DNA of 64,000 nt, taken from NCBI GenBank assembly GCA_002710685.1, contig PALD01000054.1, forward strand, positions 1 through 64,000, given 5' to 3'. Position numbers and translations under genes: made by a program. Numbering within the stretch: the stretch's first letter is position 1; each line of letters starts with the position of its first letter. Below are positions 1 to 7,888 of the stretch, piece by piece. Under the pieces are notes generated by a model. It worked only from the letters and a program-made list of their open reading frames with translations. It had not been told where the DNA came from and did not search any database. Origin of the DNA: Cytophagaceae bacterium (lineage in GTDB: Bacteria > Bacteroidota > Bacteroidia > Flavobacteriales > Flavobacteriaceae).

Positions 1-289
1 CAATGAAACCTATAAAGGATCAATACGAAAACAACAACAAATATTAACTAACAACCAAGTGATATTGGTCTAAATAATAGGTAGTATTACACAGCTTATC
101 GCTGAAAGTGAGCAGAATGCTATTGCTAAAGTTATATTTTTCATTAGCTTATCAAGTCAATCCTTTCTGTATTTTCTTTTGCCATTGGGCAAATTAAATA
201 TCCTATAAATTAAACTAATTCATAATTGGCTTAATCGCACATATAAACAGGAGAAAGATAAATAATAATTAAAAAATAAGATTGAGATA
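1..289. other. AT-rich intergenic stretch
   Basis: Apart from the 24-codon relic at 70-144 there is no supportable gene here. The sequence is AT-rich with no clear hairpin. The left edge may belong to a gene outside the window, but no frame across it can be identified. Confidence 0.4.
70..144 (-). pseudogene. Relic of a DUF6705-like gene (signal peptide only)
   Basis: A 24-codon ORF reads MKNITLAIAFCSLSAISC and then runs to a stop after six more residues. Positions 92-144 match 1952-2005, the 5' end of the DUF6705-like gene at 1433-2005, at all but two bases, and the similarity ends at the Cys of the signal peptide. The sequence therefore shows a duplicated and truncated copy of that gene's start. 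It could be a recombination remnant of a third tandem paralogue or a very short lipopeptide. A remnant is more likely because nothing beyond the signal peptide is kept. Confidence 0.65.
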
Positions 290-755
290 TTAATAAAAAC
301 GATGCTCAATTTTGGTTATGATGCCCGATAAGTTATAGTTCAAATATAGAAAGCTGAAGTCTCCAGAATCAATATCAATCGCAAAACCCCCATTTGAGCG
401 GTATGCATAAGAATTAGGAAAATTTAACTGTAAGGTATTTATACTATCACCCACTTCAATGTTTTGCTGATTTAGTTTTAGATGATAATTTGATTTGGTC
501 AAATCAAATGAAACTAATTTATTGTTATCAAAATAAAATTTAGCCCCATCATAAATCAAAACCTCTACATTTTTATCATATATTTCCCAGTATTCGGTTT
601 CAGTATTGAGGGGGGGCAAGTTGAGTTGTTAAGCTTGTTTTTGAGGATTCTAAAGGCAAAACCCCATCAATGAGAATTTGATCTTTATTTATCTGATCAA
701 TTTGAGATTGACAAGAAATACTTATAAAAACAATTAGATACTTGATTAAATTCAT
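290..755 (-). pseudogene. Small lipoprotein gene with a frameshift in a C7 run
   Basis: Reading from ATG at 755 gives a lipoprotein-type start (MNLIKYLIVFISISC) and continues about 50 codons to a run of seven C on the minus strand (611-617), after which TGA follows at 600-602. The downstream frame (290-619, 109 codons) has no good start of its own, only a TTG. With six C the two parts would join into one protein of about 154 residues (...TTQLAPLNTETEYW...) ending in FY. The second part is rich in Asn, Tyr and Phe and matches no family I know. The shift may be a real null mutation, phase variation at the homopolymer, or a sequencing or assembly error. Confidence 0.7.
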
Positions 756-851
756 TAATTAAACATTTGGAACTATAAAGGCAGCAATCTCACGCGACTG
801 TATTTTATTCGAGTATAACTTATTTGGCATTATAGATTAATAAAAGCATTT

Positions 852-1436
852 TCATAGCTGCCTGGTAAGTATAAGGGTTTCGCTCCCTGTGGGGAAGATC
901 TGTTCATAGGGGCCGTCCGGACAATCCGCAATATCCACTAGGTCTCCCTCAGGGAACAAATAAGCATATAAGGTACTCAAAGATCCATTCTTTAATTTTA
1001 TTTGTAATTCACCTCCTTGACCACACTGTGGGTTTTTTCCCTTATGTTGAAGCTTGTAAACCTCATTCTTGCCCAAATAAAGTCCACTGATTACATCGGG
1101 ATGGTCATCAGGCAAGTTTAGATTATCAGCTAAAATTGCTCCATTGGAATTTGTTATTTTATAGTGGATAATCAGCTGATCAACCAATAAATCACCATCG
1201 TAACGGGATTCCGTTATTTTTTTTATCCTAAATTCATAGGTCTTTCCTTCAAAGGTGCCTATCCATGTGCCGGTATATTTATTGAGTACATTGTTCACAT
1301 CCTTGATATAGGTAGTGTTTTCTGGGATACCCTCCCCAAGTTCTATATAGGTTCTGTAATCTTCCACAGGAAGTATTTGTGCTTTGCAACTTATTGATGC
1401 AGTTATGAGCAGAAAAAATAGGGTTGTGCTTTTCAC
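852..1436 (-). CDS. DUF6705-like secreted or lipoprotein (copy 2)
   Basis: A 194-residue protein with an N-terminal hydrophobic stretch ending in SISCKAQ, so it is exported and possibly lipidated on the Cys. The body shares its ground plan with the next gene upstream: PVEDYRTYI, YIKDVNN, a K(Y/F)xGTWxG core, NLPDD, an xCGQ motif and a C-terminal Cys-containing loop before a (F/L)PT-E/G-E ending. This resembles the DUF6705 family of Flavobacteriaceae, whose function is unknown. It starts at GTG 1436, and that GTG overlaps the TGA of the upstream gene (GTGA), so the two are probably translationally coupled. Confidence 0.75.
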   Translation of the reverse strand: MKSTTLFFLLITASISCKAQILPVEDYRTYIELGEGIPENTTYIKDVNNVLNKYTGTWIGTFEGKTYEFRIKKITESRYDGDLLVDQLIIHYKITNSNGAILADNLNLPDDHPDVISGLYLGKNEVYKLQHKGKNPQCGQGGELQIKLKNGSLSTLYAYLFPEGDLVDIADCPDGPYEQIFPTGSETLILTRQL

Positions 1437-2005
1437 TGCTTAATTAACTCCATTGATTCTGTGGGCAGGATCTGTACGGCCGCTCCCGTGGTGCATTCAG
1501 GATAATTCTCACCTTCAACAGACAAAAAGAATTGTAGTTTTTCCTTATTGTCGCCATAGACCTGGGTGAAGACCCAGCCATTTTGGCCACAGGCAACATC
1601 CCTGCCTATATATGAAAAAACATACCCTTGGCTCTCGTTCATATATCCATTCTTCAAAACAAACGGACTGTCGTCAGGAAGGTTCAGGGTGTTCTCCACA
1701 ACCCCATTGATATCGGTTATTTTATAGCGCAGCAGCAGCTCATCTTCCTTGAGTTCACCATCGTCCGTGGTTCTCGGCGTGATCACCACTTCATAGCTCT
1801 TAAGGTCATATAGCCCCTTCCATGTGCCCACAAACTTGTCCCGCAGATTGTTGACATCCTTTACATACACATAGTCCCTGTCACCCAAGAGCCCTCCTTC
1901 ACTGCCTATGTATGTATATGTATCTTCAAGGGGTATGATGTGCTGCGCACTGCAGCTTATCGCTGAAAGTGAGCAGAATGCTATTGCTAAAATTATTTTT
2001 TTCAT
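1433..2005 (-). CDS. DUF6705-like secreted or lipoprotein (copy 1)
   Basis: A 190-residue paralogue of the gene that overlaps its 3' end. The signal peptide MKKIILAIAFCSLSAISC is followed by SAQH. Shared blocks are PLEDTYTYI, YVKDVNNLRDKFVGTWKG, NLPDDSPFVL and ACGQNGW. Two conserved Cys in the body could form a disulphide after export. The first 54 bases are almost identical to 92-144, the relic near the window edge. The function is unknown. The next gene upstream (557-residue lipoprotein) ends 24 bases away on the same strand, so the three may be co-transcribed. Confidence 0.75.
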   Translation of the reverse strand: MKKIILAIAFCSLSAISCSAQHIIPLEDTYTYIGSEGGLLGDRDYVYVKDVNNLRDKFVGTWKGLYDLKSYEVVITPRTTDDGELKEDELLLRYKITDINGVVENTLNLPDDSPFVLKNGYMNESQGYVFSYIGRDVACGQNGWVFTQVYGDNKEKLQFFLSVEGENYPECTTGAAVQILPTESMELIKQ

Positions 2006-2029
2006 TGGTATATAATTTAGTTGGTTCTA

Positions 2030-3703
2030 TTATTCACAATCTTGACTATCGATTTTGCCATTTTCGTCAAGTGATTTTGACTTTATTTTATATGTGCTGT
2101 TAAATAATGGTTTTTTAATCTTATATAGTTCGATGCCATCCACATTCATGATTTCGTCCAAGAACTTTAAAAAACTTCTCTCATTACCATATCTTTTTAA
2201 TTTTGCTATATAATCGGCTCTATATTCCTTGGCTGTTTTAAGCACTGGTATCTCATTCACATTACCGGTAAAGCAAATTGTGTAATCGCCCGTACTGCTA
2301 AGAACAGTGGCATAGACATCGGCAAGGTTATTTGAGTTTTTGGCAATGTTTAAAAAAGCGATCACATCGGCAGGAGAGAAAATCCTGTATATTTCGTTTA
2401 TTTCTGGAAGTCCAGTTATATTGTCAATTTTACCTGTTGGAAAATCATCCAAATGTGTATGGATAAAGCCATTGAGGTTTGCATAAGATAGCCCATCTAA
2501 ATCTAGAGAATGCCCGCCATTAATAGGGTCAAGCTTGGTAAAGGTTCCATCTGTATTTTGTACATACCCAGCCTCCTTTTGTTCTCCCGTTTTACTGTTC
2601 AAATCTTTAAACTTATCATTATAACTCTCCTCCTCAATTTGTTCTTTTAATTCTGCACAAGGATCAAAAGGTTCATAACCATCACAATCCTCCAGCTCAA
2701 AAATATTGCCACTTTCAAACACCTGTATGGCACACCATTGCGCACTTTCACTACACTGGTTGGCCTTTAAGAAATCGTTAATTAAAGCAAGGTCTATACT
2801 GCTCAGTCCAGTCTCTATAAAGCTATCAATCTCAAGCGTGGTCTCATCGCCGGGCACGCCAATGTTTATGCAATCCAGGATTTCACCTTCCACAAACACG
2901 GGCTCGGTCTCGATATCCCCGTCATCGCCTGTTTCACCATCACCAGAGTTTCCACTCGTTCCGTGTGGATCATCGCCATTATTATTATTGGGATCAGTAG
3001 GGTTTCCTGAGCCATCATTATCATCGTTGGGCCCGCCCACAGGCGTAGATTCACAGTTTATTTCATAGGTATAGGTGCAATCCTCTTCATCATAATCATA
3101 ATTCCCGTCACCTAGGTAACCTCCGGTACAGATATAAGATACAAAATATATGGTACAATCCAGTTCATCATTCTGTCGCGTGTTTGGGCTGCTGGTCCTA
3201 TTTTGGCCTAAATTGTTGTTTTGGGTTTCTCCATTATTAAATGTCAAGCTTCCCAAATAATCAGCCACTTCATCATAAAACTCAATAGCCCCCGAAAATT
3301 CTTTAAAGTTCCTGTTGTTCATTAACCAGTCTTCAGTAGGTCTATACCTCAAAAAATATTCATCATCTGTTCCAAGGCTATCCTGCGTAAATACTATATT
3401 GTCAAAATAGAAACCAGAGTTTTCCTTCGTTGTTTTGGATTGAGGTAGAAAACCTAAAATCGAGAAGGTATAATAGGTGTTGTTTTTTGCTTTTATCCTA
3501 TAGCCAGGAGTTTTTTTATTTATATTGGGAGTTGATCCTGTTTTTGTATTTCCCTTTTGCAAATACGCTAAACTTAAGCTCGATTGAAGACCTTCGGGTA
3601 AATCATCAAAATGTATAGATTGTACTCTTTTTTCTTTATCCAAAGAACTTTCTACTGGCTGGTCAGGACTTTCATCTTTTTCACAGCCCATCATAAAGAC
3701 CAT
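2030..3703 (-). CDS. Large lipoprotein with JAB/JAMM-like C-terminal domain
   Basis: A 557-residue protein. From ATG 3703 only MVFMMG precedes a lipobox-type Cys, which is unusually short. The frame continues upstream for six hydrophobic-type codons (KPFLFS) before a TGA. Residues 25-160 form a beta-rich N-terminal region. Residues 223-267 are a low-complexity Gly/Asp/Asn linker. The C-terminal third contains E377-AGY, then NG-F-I-HTH (H415, H417), then FSPAD (S443, D446). This order (Glu, HxH, SxxD) is that of JAB/JAMM-type metallo-isopeptidase or deamidase domains, including those at the ends of secreted bacterial toxins; the HTHP proline is Leu here. Activity is an inference. It lies with DUF6705-like genes of unknown function. 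Confidence 0.6.
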   Translation of the reverse strand: MVFMMGCEKDESPDQPVESSLDKEKRVQSIHFDDLPEGLQSSLSLAYLQKGNTKTGSTPNINKKTPGYRIKAKNNTYYTFSILGFLPQSKTTKENSGFYFDNIVFTQDSLGTDDEYFLRYRPTEDWLMNNRNFKEFSGAIEFYDEVADYLGSLTFNNGETQNNNLGQNRTSSPNTRQNDELDCTIYFVSYICTGGYLGDGNYDYDEEDCTYTYEINCESTPVGGPNDDNDGSGNPTDPNNNNGDDPHGTSGNSGDGETGDDGDIETEPVFVEGEILDCINIGVPGDETTLEIDSFIETGLSSIDLALINDFLKANQCSESAQWCAIQVFESGNIFELEDCDGYEPFDPCAELKEQIEEESYNDKFKDLNSKTGEQKEAGYVQNTDGTFTKLDPINGGHSLDLDGLSYANLNGFIHTHLDDFPTGKIDNITGLPEINEIYRIFSPADVIAFLNIAKNSNNLADVYATVLSSTGDYTICFTGNVNEIPVLKTAKEYRADYIAKLKRYGNERSFLKFLDEIMNVDGIELYKIKKPLFNSTYKIKSKSLDENGKIDSQDCE

Positions 3704-3804
3704 CGAAAATAAAAAGGGCTTTCAAGTAATTGTTCTTAACGTTATAATTTTAGTTAATAGTGCTATATATAATTACAAATAATCCTTTTTTGAAGAAAAA
3801 TAAA

Positions 3805-3828
3805 AGCCCCTCTTAAAAAAGAAGGGCT
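3805..3828 (-). terminator. Terminator after sdhCAB
   Basis: An imperfect hairpin (AGCCC...GGGCT with inner TCTT/AAGA) lies about 25 bases beyond the sdhB stop. On the minus strand it is followed by a U-rich tract. Confidence 0.65.
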
Positions 3829-3851
3829 ACAATTTTCATTTTAAAAAATCT

Positions 3852-4598
3852 TTATCCTTTAGTGGAAGATTTTAGGTACTCCCGGTTCATGCGTGCGATG
3901 TTCTCCAGGCTGATTCCCTTGGGACATTCAATCTCGCAGGCGCCGGTATTTGTACAGTTTCCAAAACCTTCAAGGTCCATTTGCCTCACCATGTTCATCA
4001 CGCGTTCAGTAGCTTCAATTTGACCTTGAGGGAGCAATGCAAACTGAGATACTTTTGCAGAAGTAAAGAGCATTGCGCTTGCATTTTTACACGCGGCAAC
4101 ACAAGCTCCACACCCTATGCAGGTCGCTGCATAGAATGAATCGTCAGCATCCTCCTTGCGCACTGGGATGTTGTTTGCATCCTGGGTATTCCCAGAAGTA
4201 TTTACCGAGATATAGCCACCGGCCTGTTGAATCCTGTCAAAGGCAGAGCGGTCAACAACAAGGTCCTTGATTACCGGGAAGGCCGTCGCACGGAAAGGTT
4301 CAATGGTAATCGTATCACCATCGTTGAACATGCGCATGTGCAGTTGACACGTGGTTACCAGGCGGTCAGGCCCATGGGGCTCACCATTGATCTGCAGGCT
4401 ACAAGAGCCACAGATTCCCTCACGGCAATCATGGTCAAAAGCTACAGGCTCTTCACCTTTATTGATTAGCTCTTCATTGAGCACGTCAAGCATTTCAAGA
4501 AAAGACATGTCTCCATCCACACCGTCGAGCTTGTAGTCAACAATTTTACCCTTTGTCTTTCCATCAGGCTGACGCCAAATCTTTAAATTTAGTCTCAT
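3852..4598 (-). CDS. sdhB: Succinate dehydrogenase/fumarate reductase iron-sulfur subunit
   Basis: The 248-residue electron-transfer subunit of complex II, passing electrons from the FAD of SdhA to the quinone site in SdhC on the cytoplasmic face of the inner membrane. The N-terminal ferredoxin-type domain carries the 2Fe-2S ligands (CREGICGSC, then TTCQ). The C-terminal domain carries the [11 protein letters not shown] and [14 protein letters not shown] sets for the 4Fe-4S and 3Fe-4S centres. The length and motifs fit the Bacteroidota type-B enzyme. It is last in sdhC-sdhA-sdhB; the 44-base gap to sdhA holds a copy of the TTTGGCTTAAAGCCAAA palindrome. Confidence 0.97.
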   Translation of the reverse strand: MRLNLKIWRQPDGKTKGKIVDYKLDGVDGDMSFLEMLDVLNEELINKGEEPVAFDHDCREGICGSCSLQINGEPHGPDRLVTTCQLHMRMFNDGDTITIEPFRATAFPVIKDLVVDRSAFDRIQQAGGYISVNTSGNTQDANNIPVRKEDADDSFYAATCIGCGACVAACKNASAMLFTSAKVSQFALLPQGQIEATERVMNMVRQMDLEGFGNCTNTGACEIECPKGISLENIARMNREYLKSSTKG

Positions 4599-4620
4599 AT
4601 ATCAATGAGTTTATATGTTT

Positions 4621-4637
4621 TTTGGCTTAAAGCCAAA
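4621..4637. repeat. Palindrome TTTGGCTTAAAGCCAAA, copy 1
   Basis: A 17-base perfect palindrome (odd centre) in the sdhA-sdhB gap. The identical 17-mer recurs at 23405, 33029 and 45273, with a near copy at 12236. Confidence 0.85.
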
Positions 4638-4642
4638 GCAAC

Positions 4643-6646
4643 TTATTTATAGCTTCTTGTTTTTACTTCAATATTTTCAAAATTCAGGTCTTCTTTGTGA
4701 AGTACGGCCTCACGTGGATTTCCCATAAACTCCCATGCGGCTGCATAGGTGAAGTTTTCATCATCCCTAAGGGCTTCTCCTTCTTCTGTTTGATATTCTT
4801 CCCTAAAGTGCCCCCCGCAAGATTCATTGCGGTGCAGTGCATCTTTGGCAAAGAGTTCTCCCAGTTCCAGGAAGTCTGCCACGCGGCCTGCTTTTTCAAG
4901 TTCTGGGTTCATGCTATCTGCACTTCCCGGTACTTTTACATTTTCCCAGAAATCCTTGCGCAGTGCTGCGATTTCTTCCATGGCTTCCTGTAAGCCTTGA
5001 GCATTACGGGCCATGCCGCATTTATCCCACATGATCTTGCCCAGTTTTTTGTGATAGTGGTCTACAGAATGCTTGCCGGCTGCGTGCATCAGTTTCTCGA
5101 TGCGTTCGCGCACGGCGTTCTCTGCAGCGTCAAATTCTGGGGAATCCGTGGGTATCTTGCCCGTACGGATATCCTTTGAAAGATAATCACCTATGGTATA
5201 TGGAAGCACAAAATAACCATCGGCCAGACCTTGCATCAATGCCGAGGCTCCCAGGCGGTTTGCGCCGTGATCTGAGAAGTTGGCCTCGCCAGCAGCATAG
5301 CAACCGGGTATTGTGGTCTGCAGGTTATAATCTACCCAAAGCCCACCCATGGTATAGTGTACCGCTGGGTAAATCTTCATGGGTGTCTTATATGGATTCT
5401 CATCCGTTATTTTTTCATACATCTGGAAGAGGTTGCCGTATTTAGCTTCTACAACGGCTTCTCCCAGTTTCCGTATTTCGGCATCAGATGCATCGTGAAT
5501 ACCTGAGGTATGTGCTTTTTCCTTACCGTAGCGCATGATGGCGCTGTTAAAATCAAGAAAAACAGCTTCTCCCGTCTTGTTCACCCCATAACCTGCATCA
5601 CAGCGCTCTTTAGCGGCGCGAGAGGCAACATCACGGGGTACAAGGTTACCAAAGGCAGGATAGCGACGCTCTAGATAATAGTCGCGGTCATCCTCTTTAA
5701 TATCCCTGGGTTTGAGCTTTCCGTCACGGATTGCCTTTACATCTTCCATTTTCTTGGGAACCCAAATCCTACCATCATTACGCAATGACTCTGACATCAG
5801 GGTCAGTTTTGATTGATGATCGCCAGAAACAGGAATACAGGTAGGGTGGATCTGCGTGTAGCAGGGATTTGCAAAATAAGCACCACGACGGTGAGCCCTC
5901 CAGGCTGCCATCACGTTGCTCCCCATGGCATTGGTTGACAGGTAAAACACATTGCCATACCCACCAGAAGCCAGTACCACGGCGTGTGCAGAATGCCTTT
6001 CTATTTCACCGGTCACCAGGTCCCTGGCTATGATACCACGTGCCTTGCCATCAACAAGCACAAGGTCAAGCATCTCGTGGCGGTTGAAAGATTCAATCTT
6101 GCCACGGTTGATTTGACGGTTCATGGCAGAGTATGCACCTAGCAATAACTGCTGACCCGTTTGACCTTTTGCATAAAATGTGCGCGATACAAGCACGCCA
6201 CCAAAGGAGCGGTTGTCTAGCAATCCGCCATATTCACGGGCAAAGGGAACACCTTGTGCCACACACTGGTCGATGATATTTGCCGAAACTTCGGCAAGAC
6301 GGTAAACGTTAGCCTCGCGTGAGCGGTAATCACCACCTTTTACCGTATCGTAGAACAAACGGTAGACCGAGTCACCATCTCCTTGATAGTTCTTGGCGGC
6401 GTTGATTCCGCCTTGAGCGGCAATAGAATGCGCACGGCGTGGAGAGTCCTGATAACAGAATGTCTTAACGTTATAGCCCAGCTCAGCCAGGGTTGCCGCT
6501 GCGCTGCCCCCCGCAAGACCCGTGCCCACGATGATGACATCTATGTTGCGCTTGTTTGCCGGGTTAACGAGGTTGATATCGTTTTTATGTTGGGTCCACT
6601 TATCCTTGAGTGGGCCTTTGGGTATTTTAGAATCAAGGGTTGCCAT
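4643..6646 (-). CDS. sdhA: Succinate dehydrogenase/fumarate reductase flavoprotein subunit
   Basis: A 667-residue catalytic subunit oxidising succinate to fumarate with covalently bound FAD. Visible features are the N-terminal dinucleotide fold ([15 protein letters not shown]), the flavin-attachment region around [11 protein letters not shown], the substrate-binding [10 protein letters not shown] stretch and the C-terminal helical domain with [13 protein letters not shown]. The length is typical of the Bacteroidota/epsilon type-B enzyme. It begins 4 bases after the sdhC stop, so the two are in one operon. Confidence 0.97.
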   Translation of the reverse strand: MATLDSKIPKGPLKDKWTQHKNDINLVNPANKRNIDVIIVGTGLAGGSAAATLAELGYNVKTFCYQDSPRRAHSIAAQGGINAAKNYQGDGDSVYRLFYDTVKGGDYRSREANVYRLAEVSANIIDQCVAQGVPFAREYGGLLDNRSFGGVLVSRTFYAKGQTGQQLLLGAYSAMNRQINRGKIESFNRHEMLDLVLVDGKARGIIARDLVTGEIERHSAHAVVLASGGYGNVFYLSTNAMGSNVMAAWRAHRRGAYFANPCYTQIHPTCIPVSGDHQSKLTLMSESLRNDGRIWVPKKMEDVKAIRDGKLKPRDIKEDDRDYYLERRYPAFGNLVPRDVASRAAKERCDAGYGVNKTGEAVFLDFNSAIMRYGKEKAHTSGIHDASDAEIRKLGEAVVEAKYGNLFQMYEKITDENPYKTPMKIYPAVHYTMGGLWVDYNLQTTIPGCYAAGEANFSDHGANRLGASALMQGLADGYFVLPYTIGDYLSKDIRTGKIPTDSPEFDAAENAVRERIEKLMHAAGKHSVDHYHKKLGKIMWDKCGMARNAQGLQEAMEEIAALRKDFWENVKVPGSADSMNPELEKAGRVADFLELGELFAKDALHRNESCGGHFREEYQTEEGEALRDDENFTYAAAWEFMGNPREAVLHKEDLNFENIEVKTRSYK

Positions 6647-6650
6647 ACGA

Positions 6651-7313
6651 TTAATGCAGTTGATTAAAGTGATGGTATAGGGCGATGAAGATAAATCCTG
6701 CAGGTACAGCTATTGCAAAAAACCTAGCGAATTTTCCCATTGCTTTAGAATATTTATTGTTCCAGCCCACTGACTGAAACGACGATGCAAAACCATGGTA
6801 GAGGTGCAGTGCCAGGAACACAAATGAAACCACATAGAGAATCGTTCTCACCGGGCTTTCAAACTTGTGCACAAGCTCTTCAAAATAACGGGTCTCAACC
6901 GGTGGGTTGCCCTCAACATATTTGTAAACAAGCTCTGGCACCCAGAAGTCATAGAAGTGCAGGCATAGAAAAGCGAGCACCACGAGACCGGTATAAATCA
7001 TGTTGCGGGAAACCCACATGCTATTCTTGCTTCCCCTAAAGTCAACATACTTCACGGCCCTGGCCCTATGGTTGCGCACCTCTAGGACAAAGCCCATCAC
7101 AAAGTGGAAAATGACGCCAAAAATCAATACGGGCTGCAAGAGCGCCTGTACAAAAAAATTGGTGCCCATAAAGTGTGAAAGTTCATTAAAGGTATCAGGG
7201 CTTATGACCGAGGTGAAATTTATGGTAAAGTGCTGGGCCAGAAACAGAACCAAAAACAAGCCGGAAAGTGCCATGGCAAACTTTCTAGCGATTGAAGAGG
7301 AATTTACTCCCAT
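6651..7313 (-). CDS. sdhC: Succinate dehydrogenase cytochrome b subunit (type B)
   Basis: A 220-residue membrane anchor with about five hydrophobic helices. It is the single-polypeptide, di-haem type of cytochrome b that replaces the SdhC/SdhD pair. Histidines lie in or near the membrane segments ([30 protein letters not shown]), as expected for two bis-His haems. It would pass electrons to menaquinone. It is first in the sdhCAB operon, with a strong Bacteroidota-type promoter directly upstream at 7341-7372. Confidence 0.95.
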   Translation of the reverse strand: MGVNSSSIARKFAMALSGLFLVLFLAQHFTINFTSVISPDTFNELSHFMGTNFFVQALLQPVLIFGVIFHFVMGFVLEVRNHRARAVKYVDFRGSKNSMWVSRNMIYTGLVVLAFLCLHFYDFWVPELVYKYVEGNPPVETRYFEELVHKFESPVRTILYVVSFVFLALHLYHGFASSFQSVGWNNKYSKAMGKFARFFAIAVPAGFIFIALYHHFNQLH

Positions 7314-7340
7314 TTAAATTTCTTTTTGATTTACGGAGAG

Positions 7341-7372
7341 CAAAAATACGGCTCAGCCTCGGGTTTCCCAAA
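7341..7372 (-). promoter_or_regulatory. Promoter of sdhCAB
   Basis: Read on the minus strand, TTTG (7369-7372) is followed after 20 bases by TATTTTTG (7341-7348). This matches the Bacteroidota sigma factor consensus (TTTG, about 19-21 bases, TAnnTTTG). The -7 element ends 28 bases before the sdhC start codon, implying a leader of roughly 20 nt. Confidence 0.6.
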
Positions 7373-7494
7373 CTTTGCCAGTTATTTGCTCCTTATTTAA
7401 AACGGGTTTAAGGAAGCGGGCGACAACGGTTGCGGATTTTGATGACCGCACCCATGAAATGCCTGTTTTTTGGCTTTCGCCGAAAGGCGGGTCC

Positions 7495-7884
7495 CTACTT
7501 TTCCATATCCTTTAGCTGGATCCCGAGTGCCTTGGTGGACAGCTGTACCTCGACAAGCGATAAGATCAGGGAGACCATCAAGAATACAAGGCTCACGCCA
7601 AAGATGACATTGGCCAGCACGCGCATCTCCACATAGATGAGGAACATGGTGACCGCCGCCAGCAGGAAGCTTATGATTGCCGAGGCCTGCATCGCCTTGA
7701 TGATGCCCAGTCTTTTGCGCAATTGCTTGATTTGCTGTGCCACGGGGGTGGAGGTGCGTTCCTGGTATTGTGCATACAATTGCCGTATCAACGCCGCAAT
7801 GGCAAGATAACGGGCATTATAGGCAAGCATGGTCAAGGATATCGCCGGAAAAAGAAGTGCTGGTATTCCTAATGTTAATTCCAT
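7495..7884 (-). CDS. DUF2721 family membrane protein
   Basis: A 129-residue protein with an N-terminal hydrophobic segment (LGIPALLFPAISLTMLAYNAR), a charged helical middle (residues 40-65) and two strongly hydrophobic helices near 70-110. The layout and the AISLTMLAYNARYL...IR start fit DUF2721, inner-membrane proteins of unknown role. It follows the large BNR-repeat gene by only 4 bases and is probably co-transcribed with it. Confidence 0.7.
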   Translation of the reverse strand: MELTLGIPALLFPAISLTMLAYNARYLAIAALIRQLYAQYQERTSTPVAQQIKQLRKRLGIIKAMQASAIISFLLAAVTMFLIYVEMRVLANVIFGVSLVFLMVSLILSLVEVQLSTKALGIQLKDMEK

Positions 7885-7888
7885 ACCG

